In this document: piece after piece, positions 54,363 to 62,787 of the stretch | Position numbering within the stretch: position 1 is the first letter of the stretch | Layout: each line of letters opens with the position of its first letter | DNA from: Pseudonocardia sp. T1-2H | GTDB taxonomy: Bacteria > Actinomycetota > Actinomycetes > Mycobacteriales > Pseudonocardiaceae | DNA length: 64,000 bases | Direction: 5' to 3' | Assembly: GCF_038039215.1 (NCBI RefSeq) | Contig: NZ_JBBPCL010000001.1 | Span: 5,704,001-5,768,000 of the forward strand | Notes under the pieces: model-generated | The model's input: only the letters and a program-made list of their open reading frames with translations | The model's database searches: none | What the model was told of the DNA's origin: nothing | Made by a program: the position numbers and the translations under genes

Positions 54363-55460
54363 GTGACCACACGCAGCGGACCGCTCAGCGGGGTGCGGGT
54401 CGTCGAGCTCGCGGGGATCGGCCCGGGGCCGCACGCCGCGATGATCCTGGCCGACCTCGGCGCCGACGTGGTGCGGATCGACCGGCCCGGCGGCCTGCGC
54501 CTCGGCCCGGACACCGCGATCGACCCCACGCTGCGCGGCCGTCGCCGCGTCGCCGCGGATCTCAAGTCCCCCGAGGGCCGCGAGACCGTGCTGCGCCTGG
54601 TGGAGAAGGCGGACGTCCTGCTCGAGGGCTACCGGCCCGGCGTCACCGAGCGCCTCGGCGTCGGCCCGCAGGACTGCCACGCCCGGAACCCGAAGCTGGT
54701 CTACGGCCGGATGACCGGGTGGGGCCAGGACGGCCCGATGGCGGAGCGCGCCGGCCACGACATCAACTATATCTCCCTCACCGGCGCCCTGCACGCGATC
54801 GGCCGGGCCGGCGAGCGCCCGGTCCCGCCGCTCAACCTGGTCGGGGACTTCGGCGGGGGCTCGATGCTGCTGGTCATCGGCGTCCTCGCGGCGCTGCTGG
54901 AGGCCAAGGGCTCCGGCGAGGGGCAGGTCGTCGACACCGCGATGGTCGACGGCGCGAGCATCCTGCTGCAGATGGTGTGGAGCATGTTGCAGTCCAAGAT
55001 CTGGACGGACGCCCCGGAGAGCAACCTGCTCGACGGCAGCGCCCCGTTCTACGACACCTACACCTGCGCGGACGGCCGGCACATGGCCGTCGGCGCGATC
55101 GAGCCGCAGTTCTACGCCGCCCTGCTCGACGGCCTCGGGATCGACGCCGCGGACCTGCCCCAGCAGTTCGACCAGGCCTCGTGGCCGGCCCTCAAGGCCC
55201 GGTTCACCGAGGTGTTCGCGACCAAGAGCCGCGACGAGTGGACCGAGATCTTCGCCGACACCGACGCCTGCACCACCCCCGTGCTGGCCTTCGGCGAGGT
55301 CGCGGCGCACCCCCACATCGCGGCCCGGTCCACGATCGTCAGCCCGGACGGCGTGCCGCAGGCCGCGCCGGCCCCGCGCTTCTCCCGCACCGCCACCCGC
55401 GTCCCGCCGCAGCCGGCGGCACCCGAGGACGTCGACTCGGTCCTCGCCGCCTGGTCCTGA
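54363..55460 (+). CDS. Alpha-methylacyl-CoA racemase (CaiB/BaiF family)
   Basis: A 365-residue class III CoA-transferase-fold protein. [35 protein letters not shown] opens it; [34 protein letters not shown] carries the catalytic His typical of racemases, and [21 protein letters not shown] the catalytic Asp. It epimerises 2-methylacyl-CoA so branched or sterol side chains can enter beta-oxidation. AAGGAGG precedes the GTG start. It is probably monocistronic and ends at a bidirectional terminator. Confidence 0.9.
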   Translation: MTTRSGPLSGVRVVELAGIGPGPHAAMILADLGADVVRIDRPGGLRLGPDTAIDPTLRGRRRVAADLKSPEGRETVLRLVEKADVLLEGYRPGVTERLGVGPQDCHARNPKLVYGRMTGWGQDGPMAERAGHDINYISLTGALHAIGRAGERPVPPLNLVGDFGGGSMLLVIGVLAALLEAKGSGEGQVVDTAMVDGASILLQMVWSMLQSKIWTDAPESNLLDGSAPFYDTYTCADGRHMAVGAIEPQFYAALLDGLGIDAADLPQQFDQASWPALKARFTEVFATKSRDEWTEIFADTDACTTPVLAFGEVAAHPHIAARSTIVSPDGVPQAAPAPRFSRTATRVPPQPAAPEDVDSVLAAWS

Positions 55461-55475
55461 CCCACGCCACGACAG

Positions 55476-55507
55476 AACGCCCCCGCCGCGAGTGCGGCGG
55501 GGGCGTT
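55476..55507. terminator. Bidirectional terminator between the racemase gene and rplA
   Basis: A 14-bp perfect stem (AACGCCCCCGCCGC / GCGGCGGGGGCGTT) with a GAGT loop sits between convergent genes. Confidence 0.9.
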
Positions 55508-55530
55508 CCGGTGGTGCTGTGCGGCGCGGA

Positions 55531-56250
55531 TCAGGCGGTCGGCTCGTCCACCAGCAGGTTGCGGGTGCGGTTCGGGTCGACCGGGATGCCCGGGCTCGTC
55601 GTGGTGGAGACGGTGATCTTCTTGATGTAGCGGCCCTTGGCGGCCGACGGCTTGGCGCGCAGGATCTCGTCCAGCGCGGCGCCGTAGTTCTCCACCAGCT
55701 TCTCGGTGTCGAACGACGACTTGCCGATCACCAGGTGCAGGTTGGCCTGCTTGTCGACACGGAAGTTGATCTTTCCGCCCTTGATCTCGTTGACGGCCTT
55801 GGTGACGTCCGGCGTCACGGTGCCCGTCTTCGGGTTCGGCATCAGGCCACGCGGGCCGAGGATGCGGGCGATGCGGCCGACCTTGGCCATCTGGTCCGGC
55901 GTCGCGATCGCGGCGTCGAAGTCCAGCCAACCACCCTGGATCCGCTCGATCAGGTCCTCGGCGCCGACGACGTCCGCGCCGGCGGCCTCGGCCTCGGCGG
56001 CCTTGTCACCGATCGCGAACACGATGACGCGGGCGGTCTTACCGGTCCCGTGAGGCAGGTTCACGGTTCCACGGACCATCTGGTCCGCCTTGCGGGGGTC
56101 GACGCCCAGCCGCATGGCGACCTCGACGGTCGCGTCGGTCTTCGTGCTCGCGATCTCCTTGGCCAGGGTCGCGGCCTCGAGCGGGCTGTAGAGCCGCTCG
56201 GCGTCGATCTTCTCCGCCGCCTGGCGGTAGACCTTGCTGCGCTTTGCCAT
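55531..56250 (-). CDS. rplA: 50S ribosomal protein L1
   Basis: A 239-residue L1-stalk protein: [26 protein letters not shown], then [20 protein letters not shown] and [22 protein letters not shown]. It moves deacylated tRNA through the E site. It follows rplK by 124 nt, as in other actinobacteria, and ends at the shared terminator 55476-55507. rplJL is not adjacent: about 21 kb of accessory genes separates them. Confidence 0.97.
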   Translation of the reverse strand: MAKRSKVYRQAAEKIDAERLYSPLEAATLAKEIASTKTDATVEVAMRLGVDPRKADQMVRGTVNLPHGTGKTARVIVFAIGDKAAEAEAAGADVVGAEDLIERIQGGWLDFDAAIATPDQMAKVGRIARILGPRGLMPNPKTGTVTPDVTKAVNEIKGGKINFRVDKQANLHLVIGKSSFDTEKLVENYGAALDEILRAKPSAAKGRYIKKITVSTTTSPGIPVDPNRTRNLLVDEPTA

Positions 56251-56374
56251 TGAACTGTCCTCATGCTTCCCCGGGTGGAGGTCCGCCCGGAAGGTCAGGT
56301 CGTGGTACGAGCCGCGCCCGGCTCTCCCACGCTCTCTGGTGTATCCGTACTGCTGGTGGGTCGGTGTCGGGGAC

Positions 56375-56809
56375 TCAGCCCTTGACGGTGATCCCCATGG
56401 ACCGGGCGGTGCCAGCGATGATCTTCGCGGCCTGGTCCAGGTCGTTCGCGTTCAGGTCGCGCATCTTCGTCTGCGCGATCTCGCGGACCTGGTCCATCGT
56501 GACCGTCGCGACCTTCTTGACGTGCGGCTCGCCCGAGCCCTTCTCGACGCCGGCGGCCTTGAGCAGCAGCCGGGCGGCGGGCGGGGTCTTGAGCTCGAAG
56601 GTGAACGAGCGGTCCTCGTAGACCGAGATCTCGACCGGCACCACGTCGCCACGCTGGGCCTCGGTGGCCGCGTTGTACGCCTTGCAGAACTCCATGATGT
56701 TCACGCCGTGCTGGCCCAGGGCCGGCCCGACCGGCGGCGCGGGAGTGGCCGCGCCGGCCTTGATCTGGAGCTTGATGATCGCGGAGAGCTTCCGCTTCTT
56801 GGGGGGCAT
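56375..56809 (-). CDS. rplK: 50S ribosomal protein L11
   Basis: A 144-residue GTPase-centre protein: [49 protein letters not shown], with the thiostrepton-site proline loop, and a C-terminal rRNA-binding domain. It is needed for the stringent response through RelA in other bacteria. It lies 82 nt after nusG. Confidence 0.97.
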   Translation of the reverse strand: MPPKKRKLSAIIKLQIKAGAATPAPPVGPALGQHGVNIMEFCKAYNAATEAQRGDVVPVEISVYEDRSFTFELKTPPAARLLLKAAGVEKGSGEPHVKKVATVTMDQVREIAQTKMRDLNANDLDQAAKIIAGTARSMGITVKG

Positions 56810-56891
56810 CTCTGGTTTCCTCGTTCGTCGGTGCGCAGCATGGCTACTGCGCGCGCCGCGGACCTGCCTCCGCGGCGGAGGTTCGTGTGGG

Positions 56892-57833
56892 TCAGATCTT
56901 CGAGACCTGACTGAAGGCCAGCTCGACGGGCGTCTCACGGCCGAAGATGGACACGAGCACCTTCAGCTTCTGCGCGTCGACGTTGACCTCGTTGATCGTG
57001 GCCGGGAGCGTCGCGAACGGGCCGTCCATGACGGTGACCGACTCGCCGACCTCGAAGTCGACCTCGACGGTGCCGGCGCCGCGGCCGGAGGTGCCGCCGC
57101 CGGGCGCGGCCGCGGCGGCCTTGTCCTTGGCGGGCTCCTGCTTCGGCAGCAGGAACTTCAGCACCTCGTCGACGGTCAACGGCGAGGGACGCGAGGTGGC
57201 GCCGACGAAGCCGGTCACACCCGGGGTGTTGCGGACGGCGCCCCACGACTGGTCGTTGAGCTCCATGCGCACCAGGATGTAGCCGGGCAGCACCTTGCGC
57301 TGCACCTGCTTGCGCTGGCCGTTCTTGATCTCGGTGACCTCTTCCGTGGGCACCTCGACCTGGAAGATGAAGTCCTCGACGTCCAGGGTCTGCACCCGGG
57401 TCTCGAGGTTGGTCTTCACCTTGTTCTCGTAGCCGGCGTAGGAGTGCACGACGTACCAGTCGCCGGGCGCGCGGCGCAGGGCCTGGCGCATCTCCTCGAC
57501 GGGGTCCAGCTCCTCGGCCGGCTCGGCCTCGGCGACCTCGTCGACGGCGCCGTCCGCATCCGCGGTGTCGGCTTCCTCGTCGTCAGTGCCGGCGGCGTCA
57601 GCCTCCTCGGCCTCGATCGTCTCCGCCGCGGCGCCGGGCGTCTCGACGTCCTCGACGTCCGTGTAGGAGTCCGACGCGACGTCCGCGCCGTACGCGGCCT
57701 CGACGTCGTCCTGCTGGACCGAGGTGGTGTCCTCTTCGGCACGGTCGTCGGTGTCCGGGGTGGCGTCGATCGCGGCCTGGTTCGCCTCGATCTCGCTCTC
57801 GGTCAGCCGCTGGCCGCCGTCTGGGGAGGTCAC
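56892..57833 (-). CDS. nusG: Transcription factor NusG
   Basis: A 313-residue factor. Residues 1-115 are a strongly acidic, low-complexity extension (runs such as [12 protein letters not shown] and [20 protein letters not shown]). The NGN domain follows ([39 protein letters not shown]), then a C-terminal KOW ([26 protein letters not shown]) that contacts S10 and Rho. An Ala/Gly-rich linker sits between domains. It pairs with secE 58 nt upstream. Confidence 0.96.
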   Translation of the reverse strand: MTSPDGGQRLTESEIEANQAAIDATPDTDDRAEEDTTSVQQDDVEAAYGADVASDSYTDVEDVETPGAAAETIEAEEADAAGTDDEEADTADADGAVDEVAEAEPAEELDPVEEMRQALRRAPGDWYVVHSYAGYENKVKTNLETRVQTLDVEDFIFQVEVPTEEVTEIKNGQRKQVQRKVLPGYILVRMELNDQSWGAVRNTPGVTGFVGATSRPSPLTVDEVLKFLLPKQEPAKDKAAAAAPGGGTSGRGAGTVEVDFEVGESVTVMDGPFATLPATINEVNVDAQKLKVLVSIFGRETPVELAFSQVSKI

Positions 57834-57891
57834 GTGCGTCTCGCTTCCTTCATCGCGTCGTGCTCTTGGTGGGTGGACGGGTCCGGCGGGC

Positions 57892-58245
57892 TCAGGTACC
57901 GAACAGGAACAGCACGCCCTGCCCGAACACCCAGTCCAGCAACGACACCAGAGCCACCATGAACGAGACGAAGACGAGCACGACGATCGTGTAGGTCACG
58001 ACCTGCTTGCGCGTGGGCCAGATGACCTTGCGCAGCTCCGCGACGACCTCGCGGATGAACCGCACCAACCGGCTGAACACCGAGGGCTTGCGCTCGGTAC
58101 GTCCGTCCCGCGACGGCGTCGGACGACCCTTGCGAGGCGTGGCGACCGCGCCCGCACCGGTGGAGGCGGGGGAGACACGCTTGCCCCGCCGGTCCGCGGC
58201 GGTGCTCGGACGTTCCCGCCCGGGCTGCTCCGGCTCCTCGCTCAC
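57892..58245 (-). CDS. secE: Preprotein translocase subunit SecE
   Basis: A 117-residue protein. A charged N-terminal region of about 55 residues precedes the amphipathic helix [47 protein letters not shown], the conserved SecE core with one membrane span. It clamps SecY. GTG start at 58245. It follows tRNA-Trp by about 110 nt and precedes nusG, the order found across actinobacteria. Confidence 0.95.
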   Translation of the reverse strand: MSEEPEQPGRERPSTAADRRGKRVSPASTGAGAVATPRKGRPTPSRDGRTERKPSVFSRLVRFIREVVAELRKVIWPTRKQVVTYTIVVLVFVSFMVALVSLLDWVFGQGVLFLFGT

Positions 58246-58358
58246 GCTTCCAGGTCCTCCAGCTGTGACGACGCCGCGGCGCCCTCACTCGTCCGAAAAA
58301 GTTCCGTACTCGTCCTCGTCCGTCATGCCGTCCACGGATGTGCGGGCCGTGAATGTTG

Positions 58359-58431
<73 letters not shown>

Positions 58432-58503
58432 ACGCGTCCCGAACCGTCCGGTGGACGGCGCGGAACAGGCACACCTGAACTTCCGGTGTGCCCGGCTCGA
58501 TCG

Positions 58504-58509
58504 AGTCTA
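58504..58509 (-). promoter_or_regulatory. Candidate -10 for tRNA-Trp/secE
   Basis: The minus strand reads TAGACT (TANNNT) about 72 nt before the tRNA. The -35 region is poor. It lies in the divergent gap with the aminotransferase gene. Confidence 0.4.
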
Positions 58510-58607
58510 CCCCCACGCCGGACGGGGCCGGACACGGGACCTCGATGGAGCCGTCGGGTGCGAAACCCGCTGGCGGCAGCGTACGTGGCGTGCGGGAGAC
58601 TGGGCAC

Positions 58608-59837
58608 ATGGCCACTCCGACAGCCTCCCACGCACCGAAGCCCAGGATCTCCGCCCGGATCGGGGGCATCGCCGAGTCCGCCACCCTCGCGGTCGACGCC
58701 AAGGCCAAGGCGCTCAAGGCCGAGGGGCGCCCGGTCATCGGCTTCGGCGCCGGCGAGCCCGACTTCCCGACCCCCGCCCCGATCGTCGAGGCCGCGCAGG
58801 CCGCCGCCGCGGACCCGAAGAACCACCGCTACTCCCCCGCCGGCGGGCTCCCCGAGCTCAAGGCCGCGATCGTGGCGAAGACGAAGCGGGACTCGGGCTA
58901 CGACATCGCCGCGAACCAGGTGCTGGTCACCAACGGCGGCAAGCAGGCCGTCTACCAGGCCTTCGCCACCCTGGTGGACCCGGGCGACGAGGTCATCCTC
59001 CCGGCGCCGTACTGGACCACGTACCCGGAGGCGATCGCCCTCGCGGGCGGCACCCCGGTCGTCGTCACCACAGGGCCCGAGCAGGACTACATGCCCTCGG
59101 TCGAGCAGCTCGAGGCCGCGCGCACCGAGAACACCAAGGTGCTGCTGTGGTGCTCGCCGTCGAACCCGACCGGCGCCGTCGCCTCCCGGGAGCTGACCGA
59201 GGCCGTCGGCCGCTGGGCCGTCGAGCACGACATCTGGGTCGTCACGGACGAGATCTACGAGCACCTCGTGTACGACGGCGCCGAGGCCGTCTCGATGCCC
59301 GTCGCCGTGCCGGAGCTGGCCGACAAGTGCGTCGTTCTCAACGGTGTCGCCAAGACCTACGCGATGACGGGCTGGCGGGTCGGCTGGATGGCCGGCCCGG
59401 TGGACGTCATCAAGGCCGCGACGAACCTGCAGTCGCACCTGTCGTCGAACGTCGCGAACGTGTCCCAGCGCGCGGCGGTCGAGGCCCTGAGCGGCTCGCT
59501 CGACGCCGTTGCGGAGATGCGGGAGGCGTTCGACCGGCGCCGCCGGCTGATCGTCGAGCTGCTCTCGGCGATCCCGGGCGTCGAGTGCCCCACGCCGCGG
59601 GGCGCCTTCTACGCCTACCCGGCGGTCGGCGCGCTGCTCGGCAAGGAGATCCGCGGGCAGAAGATGGAGACCAGCCTGGACCTGGCCGCGGCGGTGCTGG
59701 AGCACGCCGAGGTCGCGGTGGTCCCGGGCGAGGCCTTCGGCACCCCCGGCTTCTTCCGGCTCTCCTACGCCCTGGGCGACGACGACCTGCGCACCGGCGT
59801 GACCCGCATGGGCGAGCTGCTGGCCGAGGCGAAGTAA
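58608..59837 (+). CDS. Aspartate-type pyridoxal-phosphate aminotransferase
   Basis: A 409-residue class I aminotransferase, of the type usually annotated aspC. It begins [40 protein letters not shown]; motifs are [45 protein letters not shown] and [16 protein letters not shown] with the PLP Lys. C-terminal [15 protein letters not shown] carries the carboxylate-binding Arg. ATG 58608 matches the family N-terminus. It interrupts the minus-strand secE/hadAB block as a separate plus-strand unit. Confidence 0.92.
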   Translation: MATPTASHAPKPRISARIGGIAESATLAVDAKAKALKAEGRPVIGFGAGEPDFPTPAPIVEAAQAAAADPKNHRYSPAGGLPELKAAIVAKTKRDSGYDIAANQVLVTNGGKQAVYQAFATLVDPGDEVILPAPYWTTYPEAIALAGGTPVVVTTGPEQDYMPSVEQLEAARTENTKVLLWCSPSNPTGAVASRELTEAVGRWAVEHDIWVVTDEIYEHLVYDGAEAVSMPVAVPELADKCVVLNGVAKTYAMTGWRVGWMAGPVDVIKAATNLQSHLSSNVANVSQRAAVEALSGSLDAVAEMREAFDRRRRLIVELLSAIPGVECPTPRGAFYAYPAVGALLGKEIRGQKMETSLDLAAAVLEHAEVAVVPGEAFGTPGFFRLSYALGDDDLRTGVTRMGELLAEAK

Positions 59838-59843
59838 CCCGCT

Positions 59844-59909
59844 CACGCACACGTTCGCGGGCTCGCGCACAGGTCGGAACCCGTGCGCCGACCCGCGAAG
59901 GTGTGCGTG
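59844..59909. repeat. Nested imperfect inverted repeat after the aminotransferase gene
   Basis: 18-bp arms (CACGCACACGTTCGCGGG and its complement, one mismatch) enclose a second pair, GCGCACAGG / CCCGTGCGC (one mismatch). The 66-bp element lies immediately before a separate terminator (59924-59960), so it is not needed for termination. It may be a dispersed palindromic repeat. Confidence 0.6.
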
Positions 59910-59923
59910 GGCCGCGGGCAGAA

Positions 59924-59960
59924 CGAAGGGGCGGGCACCGTTGCGGTGCCCGCCCCTTCG
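59924..59960. terminator. Bidirectional terminator between the aminotransferase gene and 59988
   Basis: A 17-bp perfect stem beginning CGAAGGGGCGGGCACC with a 3-nt loop. It shares this 16-bp stem with 33064-33104. Confidence 0.9.
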
Positions 59961-59987
59961 TCGCCTGTGCTCTCTGCCGGTGTCGGG

Positions 59988-60197
59988 CTACTTGTCGGTG
60001 TCGGCCAGGTCGACCAGCGCCGCCGCACGCTTCGCGTACTTCCACTTGCCGAGGTCCGCGATCGTCTTGATGCCGAGCGCCGCGAGCTGCTCGTCGTGCT
60101 TCTCCGTCAGCCCCTCGAGGGCCGACGGCGGGGCGGCCAGGATCTCCGAGGCCGTCTTGTCCTCCCACGCCTTGTCCACGAGCTTGCCGAACTTCAC
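59988..60197 (-). CDS. Small conserved-looking hypothetical protein
   Basis: A 69-residue soluble protein, MKFGKLVDKAWEDKTASEILAAPPSALEGL. The segment EQLAALGIKTIADLGKWKY resembles a helix-hairpin-helix element of the kind that follows nucleic acids or mediates contacts. I do not recognise a named family. It is 120 nt downstream of hadB and could be the last gene of that transcript. Confidence 0.65.
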   Translation of the reverse strand: MKFGKLVDKAWEDKTASEILAAPPSALEGLTEKHDEQLAALGIKTIADLGKWKYAKRAAALVDLADTDK

Positions 60198-60278
60198 GCT
60201 GTGCCCCCTTGACGTAGAGATGTGCGATACGCGCGCAGCATCTCGGCATCCGGAGCAGGCGGCAACCGGGGATCACCC

Positions 60279-60316
60279 GGCAGGTGGGGTCGGGCAGGTG
60301 GGGTCGGGCAGGTGGG
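60279..60316. repeat. 14-bp tandem repeat after hadB
   Basis: GGCAGGTGGGGTCG is repeated about 2.7 times in the 3' flank of hadB, ending 2 nt before its stop codon. It is non-coding. Confidence 0.7.
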
Positions 60317-60317
60317 C

Positions 60318-60749
60318 CTAGGGCAGCTGGACCTCGGCCGATGCGCGGCCGAGGACAGTCTTCCCGTCGAACTTCGCGGTGATGTCCACGCGGGCCACGC
60401 GCGTGCCGTCCGTCTCGGTCACGTCGCCGACGACGCCGGTGATGTCCACCGACGCGCCCTCGTCGTCGTCCGGGACGAGAACGGGGCGGGTGAACCGGAC
60501 GCCGAACGTGCGCAGCGCGGTGGGGTCGCCGATCCAGTTGGTGACGAGCCGACCGGCCGTGGCCATGGTCAGCATCCCGTGCGCGATGACGCCGGGCAGC
60601 CCGGCGCCGGTGGCGACGCGGTCGCTCCAGTGGATCGGGTTGAAGTCCCCGGAGGCACCGGCGTAGCGGACCAGGTCGGCCCGCGTGAGGTGCACCTGCA
60701 GCGGGGACGCGTCCCCCTTCGCGACGCGGTTCGGCTCAGGAGTGCTCAC
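60318..60749 (-). CDS. hadB: (3R)-hydroxyacyl dehydratase subunit HadB-like (MaoC)
   Basis: A 143-residue hot-dog protein with the hydratase-2 motif YAGASGDFNPIHWSD, containing the catalytic Asp and His. It is the catalytic partner of HadA in the FAS-II or long-chain acyl dehydratase of mycobacteria. GTG 60749 shares GTGA with the hadA stop (4-nt overlap). Gene order rpmG-hadA-hadB matches Mycobacterium; hadC is absent here. Confidence 0.88.
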   Translation of the reverse strand: MSTPEPNRVAKGDASPLQVHLTRADLVRYAGASGDFNPIHWSDRVATGAGLPGVIAHGMLTMATAGRLVTNWIGDPTALRTFGVRFTRPVLVPDDDEGASVDITGVVGDVTETDGTRVARVDITAKFDGKTVLGRASAEVQLP

Positions 60750-61183
60750 GACGCCGCCTGCGTGACGAGGAGCGCCGTGGTGGTGGCGACCGGGGTGTCG
60801 TCCGCGATCTCGCAGCGGACCGTCAGCATGTGGCTGCCGGCGCGGCTGCGGAGGTCGTCGACGTTCACGGTCGTGAAGAGTTCGTCCCCGGCGTGGATCG
60901 GCCGGTGGAACGTGATGCGCTGGTCGCCGTGGACCATGCGGGTGTAGTCCCACCCGAAGGCGGGATCACGGAGGAACGCCTCGAGCAGCGGCATCGTGAA
61001 GGACACGGAGAAGGTCGGCGGAGCGACCAGGTCCGGGTGTCCGGCTGCTCGGGCGGCCTCGACGTCGTGGAAGACCGGCGAGTCGTCACCGATGGCGGTG
61101 GCGAACTCGCGGATCTTCTCCCGGCCGACCTGGAACGGGCCGGCGGTCGGGAGCGAGCGGCCGACGTAGGACTCGTCGGGCAC
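60746..61183 (-). CDS. hadA: (3R)-hydroxyacyl dehydratase subunit HadA-like
   Basis: A 145-residue hot-dog protein of the FAS1-like dehydratase type (VGREKIREFATAIGDDSPVFHDVEAARAAGHPDLVAPPTF, then VHGDQRITFHRPIHAGDELFTTVNV). It lacks the catalytic Asp/His motif and provides the substrate-binding half of the heterodimer. GTG 61183 starts 3 nt after the rpmG stop with little ribosome site, so it is probably coupled. Confidence 0.88.
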   Translation of the reverse strand: MPDESYVGRSLPTAGPFQVGREKIREFATAIGDDSPVFHDVEAARAAGHPDLVAPPTFSVSFTMPLLEAFLRDPAFGWDYTRMVHGDQRITFHRPIHAGDELFTTVNVDDLRSRAGSHMLTVRCEIADDTPVATTTALLVTQAAS

Positions 61184-61186
61184 GCG

Positions 61187-61354
61187 TCAGCGGGTCTCGC
61201 GGTGCGCCCGGTGAGTCCCGCAGTTCGGGCAGAACTTCTTGACCTCGAGGCGGTCGGGGTCGTTGCGCCGGTTCTTCTTGGTGATGTAGTTCCGGTGCTT
61301 GCACTCCTCGCAGGCCAGCGTGATCTTGGGCCTAACGTCGGTGGCCTTGCCCAT
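61187..61354 (-). CDS. rpmG: 50S ribosomal protein L33, zinc-binding form
   Basis: A 55-residue L33 with two zinc pairs: CEEC (about residue 15) and CPNC (about residue 42). It starts [37 protein letters not shown]. It is the C+ partner of the cysteine-free paralogue at 62537-62701. It follows tRNA-Met, as in Mycobacterium. Confidence 0.96.
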   Translation of the reverse strand: MGKATDVRPKITLACEECKHRNYITKKNRRNDPDRLEVKKFCPNCGTHRAHRETR

Positions 61355-61399
61355 CGGAGGTGCCTCCCAGCAGGTACTTCTTGAATCAGTTCGGTGTGG

Positions 61400-61472
61400 T
61401 AGCGGCGGCCGGACTTGAACCGGCGACACAGCGATTATGAGCCGCTTGCTCTACCGACTGAGCTACGCCGCC
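61400..61472 (-). tRNA. metT: tRNA-Met (CAT, elongator type)
   Basis: A 73-nt tRNA. The acceptor GGCGGCG pairs with CGCCGCT (terminal G-U), the discriminator is A, the anticodon loop is CTCATAA and the T-arm is GCCGGTTCAAGTCCGGC. It sits between tRNA-Thr and rpmG. Isoleucine-type lysidine modification cannot be excluded from sequence, but the context matches metT. Confidence 0.92.
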
Positions 61473-61502
61473 ATGCGAAGCCCATCAGTGCCACTTCGCT
61501 GG

Positions 61503-61575
61503 AGCCCCTTTACGGAATCGAACCGTAGACCTTCTCCTTACCATGGAGACGCTCTGCCGACTGAGCTAAAGGGGC
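61503..61575 (-). tRNA. thrT: tRNA-Thr (GGT)
   Basis: A 73-nt tRNA. The acceptor GCCCCTT pairs with AAGGGGC, the discriminator is T, the anticodon stem TCTCC/GGAGA encloses ATGGTAA (anticodon GGT) and the T-arm is CTACGGTTCGATTCCGTA. First in the thrT-metT-rpmG-hadAB order. Confidence 0.95.
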
Positions 61576-61626
61576 GGCATGGCCGTCCCGGGGAGTCTGA
61601 ACCTCTCTCCCCGGTGGGCCTGGGCA

Positions 61627-61632
61627 ACTCTA
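61627..61632 (-). promoter_or_regulatory. Candidate -10 for the tRNA-Thr/tRNA-Met/rpmG transcript
   Basis: The minus strand reads TAGAGT (TANNNT) about 50 nt before tRNA-Thr. No clear -35 is seen. Confidence 0.45.
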
Positions 61633-61700
61633 CACAACGCCGCGTCCGGTGCGGAAATCCGGGGGTGCCCGTCCGCGTTCACGCAGGTCAGCGTACCCGC

Positions 61701-61736
61701 GCGGCGGGTGGTGCGCCGCCACCCGCCCACCGCGCG
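61701..61736 (-). terminator. Terminator-like hairpin after the zinc-free S14 gene
   Basis: CGGGTGG / CCACCCG arms with flanking GCGCG complementarity lie 8 nt after the stop at 61744. It ends the paralogue operon before the tRNAs. Confidence 0.55.
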
Positions 61737-61743
61737 AAGACGC

Positions 61744-62049
61744 TCACCAGCTGGACTTGCGCACCCCCGGCAGGGCACCGGCGTGGGCGAGCTCGCGGAG
61801 CCTGATCCGGGACACCCCGAACTTCCGGGAGTAGGCCCGCGGGCGGCCGTCGACGGAGTCCCGGTTCCGGACGCGGGTCGCGCTCGCGTCCCGGGGCTGA
61901 CGGTCGAGTTCCGCCCGGGCCGCGGCCCGCTCGTCGTCCGGGGTCGTGGGCCGGGCGAGCAGCGCCTTCAGTTCGGCACGCCGCGCGGCGTGCCGGGCGA
62001 CGACCGCCTTCCGCCGCTCGTTGCGGGCGATCTTCGCGGACGTGGCGAT
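61744..62049 (-). CDS. rpsN2: 30S ribosomal protein S14, zinc-free paralogue
   Basis: A 101-residue long-form S14 without cysteines: [28 protein letters not shown] at the N-terminus and [49 protein letters not shown] at the end. The expected start codon overlapping the L28 stop reads ATC (62049-62047) instead of ATG, giving exactly the standard 101 residues. A CTG overlapping one codon earlier is the alternative. GGGGGAG lies about 8 nt upstream. It would replace zinc-ribbon S14 in zinc starvation. Confidence 0.88.
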   Translation of the reverse strand: MATSAKIARNERRKAVVARHAARRAELKALLARPTTPDDERAAARAELDRQPRDASATRVRNRDSVDGRPRAYSRKFGVSRIRLRELAHAGALPGVRKSSW

Positions 62050-62285
62050 CAGACCTTCTCCCCCTGGCTCCGGATCCGCCCGACCGCCGCCTCGACGCCG
62101 ATCCGGTCCACGGTCCGGATCCCCTTGACCGAGAGCCGGAGCCGGACGAACCGGTTCTCCGACGCCAGCCAGTAGCGGCGGGACTGCACGTTCGGGTCGA
62201 ACCGGCGCGGGGTGCGCCGGTTCGAGTGGGACACGTTCCGGCCGAAGCCGGGTTCGCGTCCCGTCAGCTGACACCTGCGGGCCAC
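62049..62285 (-). CDS. rpmB2: 50S ribosomal protein L28, zinc-free paralogue
   Basis: A 78-residue L28: [40 protein letters not shown]. It has a single Cys, so the zinc tetracysteine is lost (C- form). The GTG start follows GGGGGTGAC. It lies 4 nt after the S18 stop, and its own stop overlaps the S14 start. Confidence 0.92.
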   Translation of the reverse strand: MARRCQLTGREPGFGRNVSHSNRRTPRRFDPNVQSRRYWLASENRFVRLRLSVKGIRTVDRIGVEAAVGRIRSQGEKV

Positions 62286-62289
62286 GCCG

Positions 62290-62535
62290 TCACCCCCGCC
62301 CGGGGCGCGGGTACGGCAGCAGGGCCATCTCCCGCGCGTTCCGGATGGCGACGGCGACCCGCCGCTGCTGCTGCGGCGTCAGGCCCGTCACCCGGCGAGC
62401 GCGGATCTTGCCGCGGTCGGAGATGAACGTGCGCAGCAGCGCGGTGTCCTTCCAGTCGACCTCGGTGATCCGGCGCTGGTGCAGGGGATTGACCTTGCGC
62501 TTCAGCGGGCGGCCGGGGCGCTCCGGGCGCGCCAT
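62290..62535 (-). CDS. rpsR2: 30S ribosomal protein S18, zinc-free paralogue
   Basis: An 81-residue S18: [64 protein letters not shown]. It has no Cys, unlike the zinc-binding actinobacterial S18. It lies 1 nt after the L33 stop in the four-gene operon. Confidence 0.94.
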   Translation of the reverse strand: MARPERPGRPLKRKVNPLHQRRITEVDWKDTALLRTFISDRGKIRARRVTGLTPQQQRRVAVAIRNAREMALLPYPRPGRG

Positions 62536-62536
62536 G

Positions 62537-62701
62537 TCAGCGCTCCTCGCGGAAGTCGACGTGCCGGCGGACGACCGGGTCGTACTTGCGCAGGACCATC
62601 CGGTCCGGGTCGTTGCGGCGGTTCTTGCGGGTCACGTACGTCGTGCCGGTCCCCGCGGTCGAGCGGATCCGCACGATCGGACGGAGCTGGTTGCGGGCCA
62701 T
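62537..62701 (-). CDS. rpmG2: 50S ribosomal protein L33, zinc-free paralogue
   Basis: A 54-residue L33: [54 protein letters not shown]. All four zinc Cys are replaced. It is first in the zinc-free operon. The Zur-like palindrome lies 18 nt upstream of its ATG, so the leader must be short; GGGAGGGG is the ribosome site. Confidence 0.95.
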   Translation of the reverse strand: MARNQLRPIVRIRSTAGTGTTYVTRKNRRNDPDRMVLRKYDPVVRRHVDFREER

Positions 62702-62718
62702 GCCCACCCCTCCCAAAC

Positions 62719-62739
62719 AAATGACATCGATTTTCATTT
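62719..62739. promoter_or_regulatory. Zur-box-like palindrome
   Basis: A 21-bp near-palindrome in the divergent gap: arms AAATGA / TCATTT around an AAATCGATG core (minus strand). It resembles the actinobacterial Zur consensus TGAAAATCATTTTCA. It is placed to control both the zinc-free ribosomal operon and the COG0523 gene. Confidence 0.8.
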
Positions 62740-62787
62740 ACAGTAACAGCGCGACCGACCGCGTTGTTCCCTACCCGAGGAGTACCC

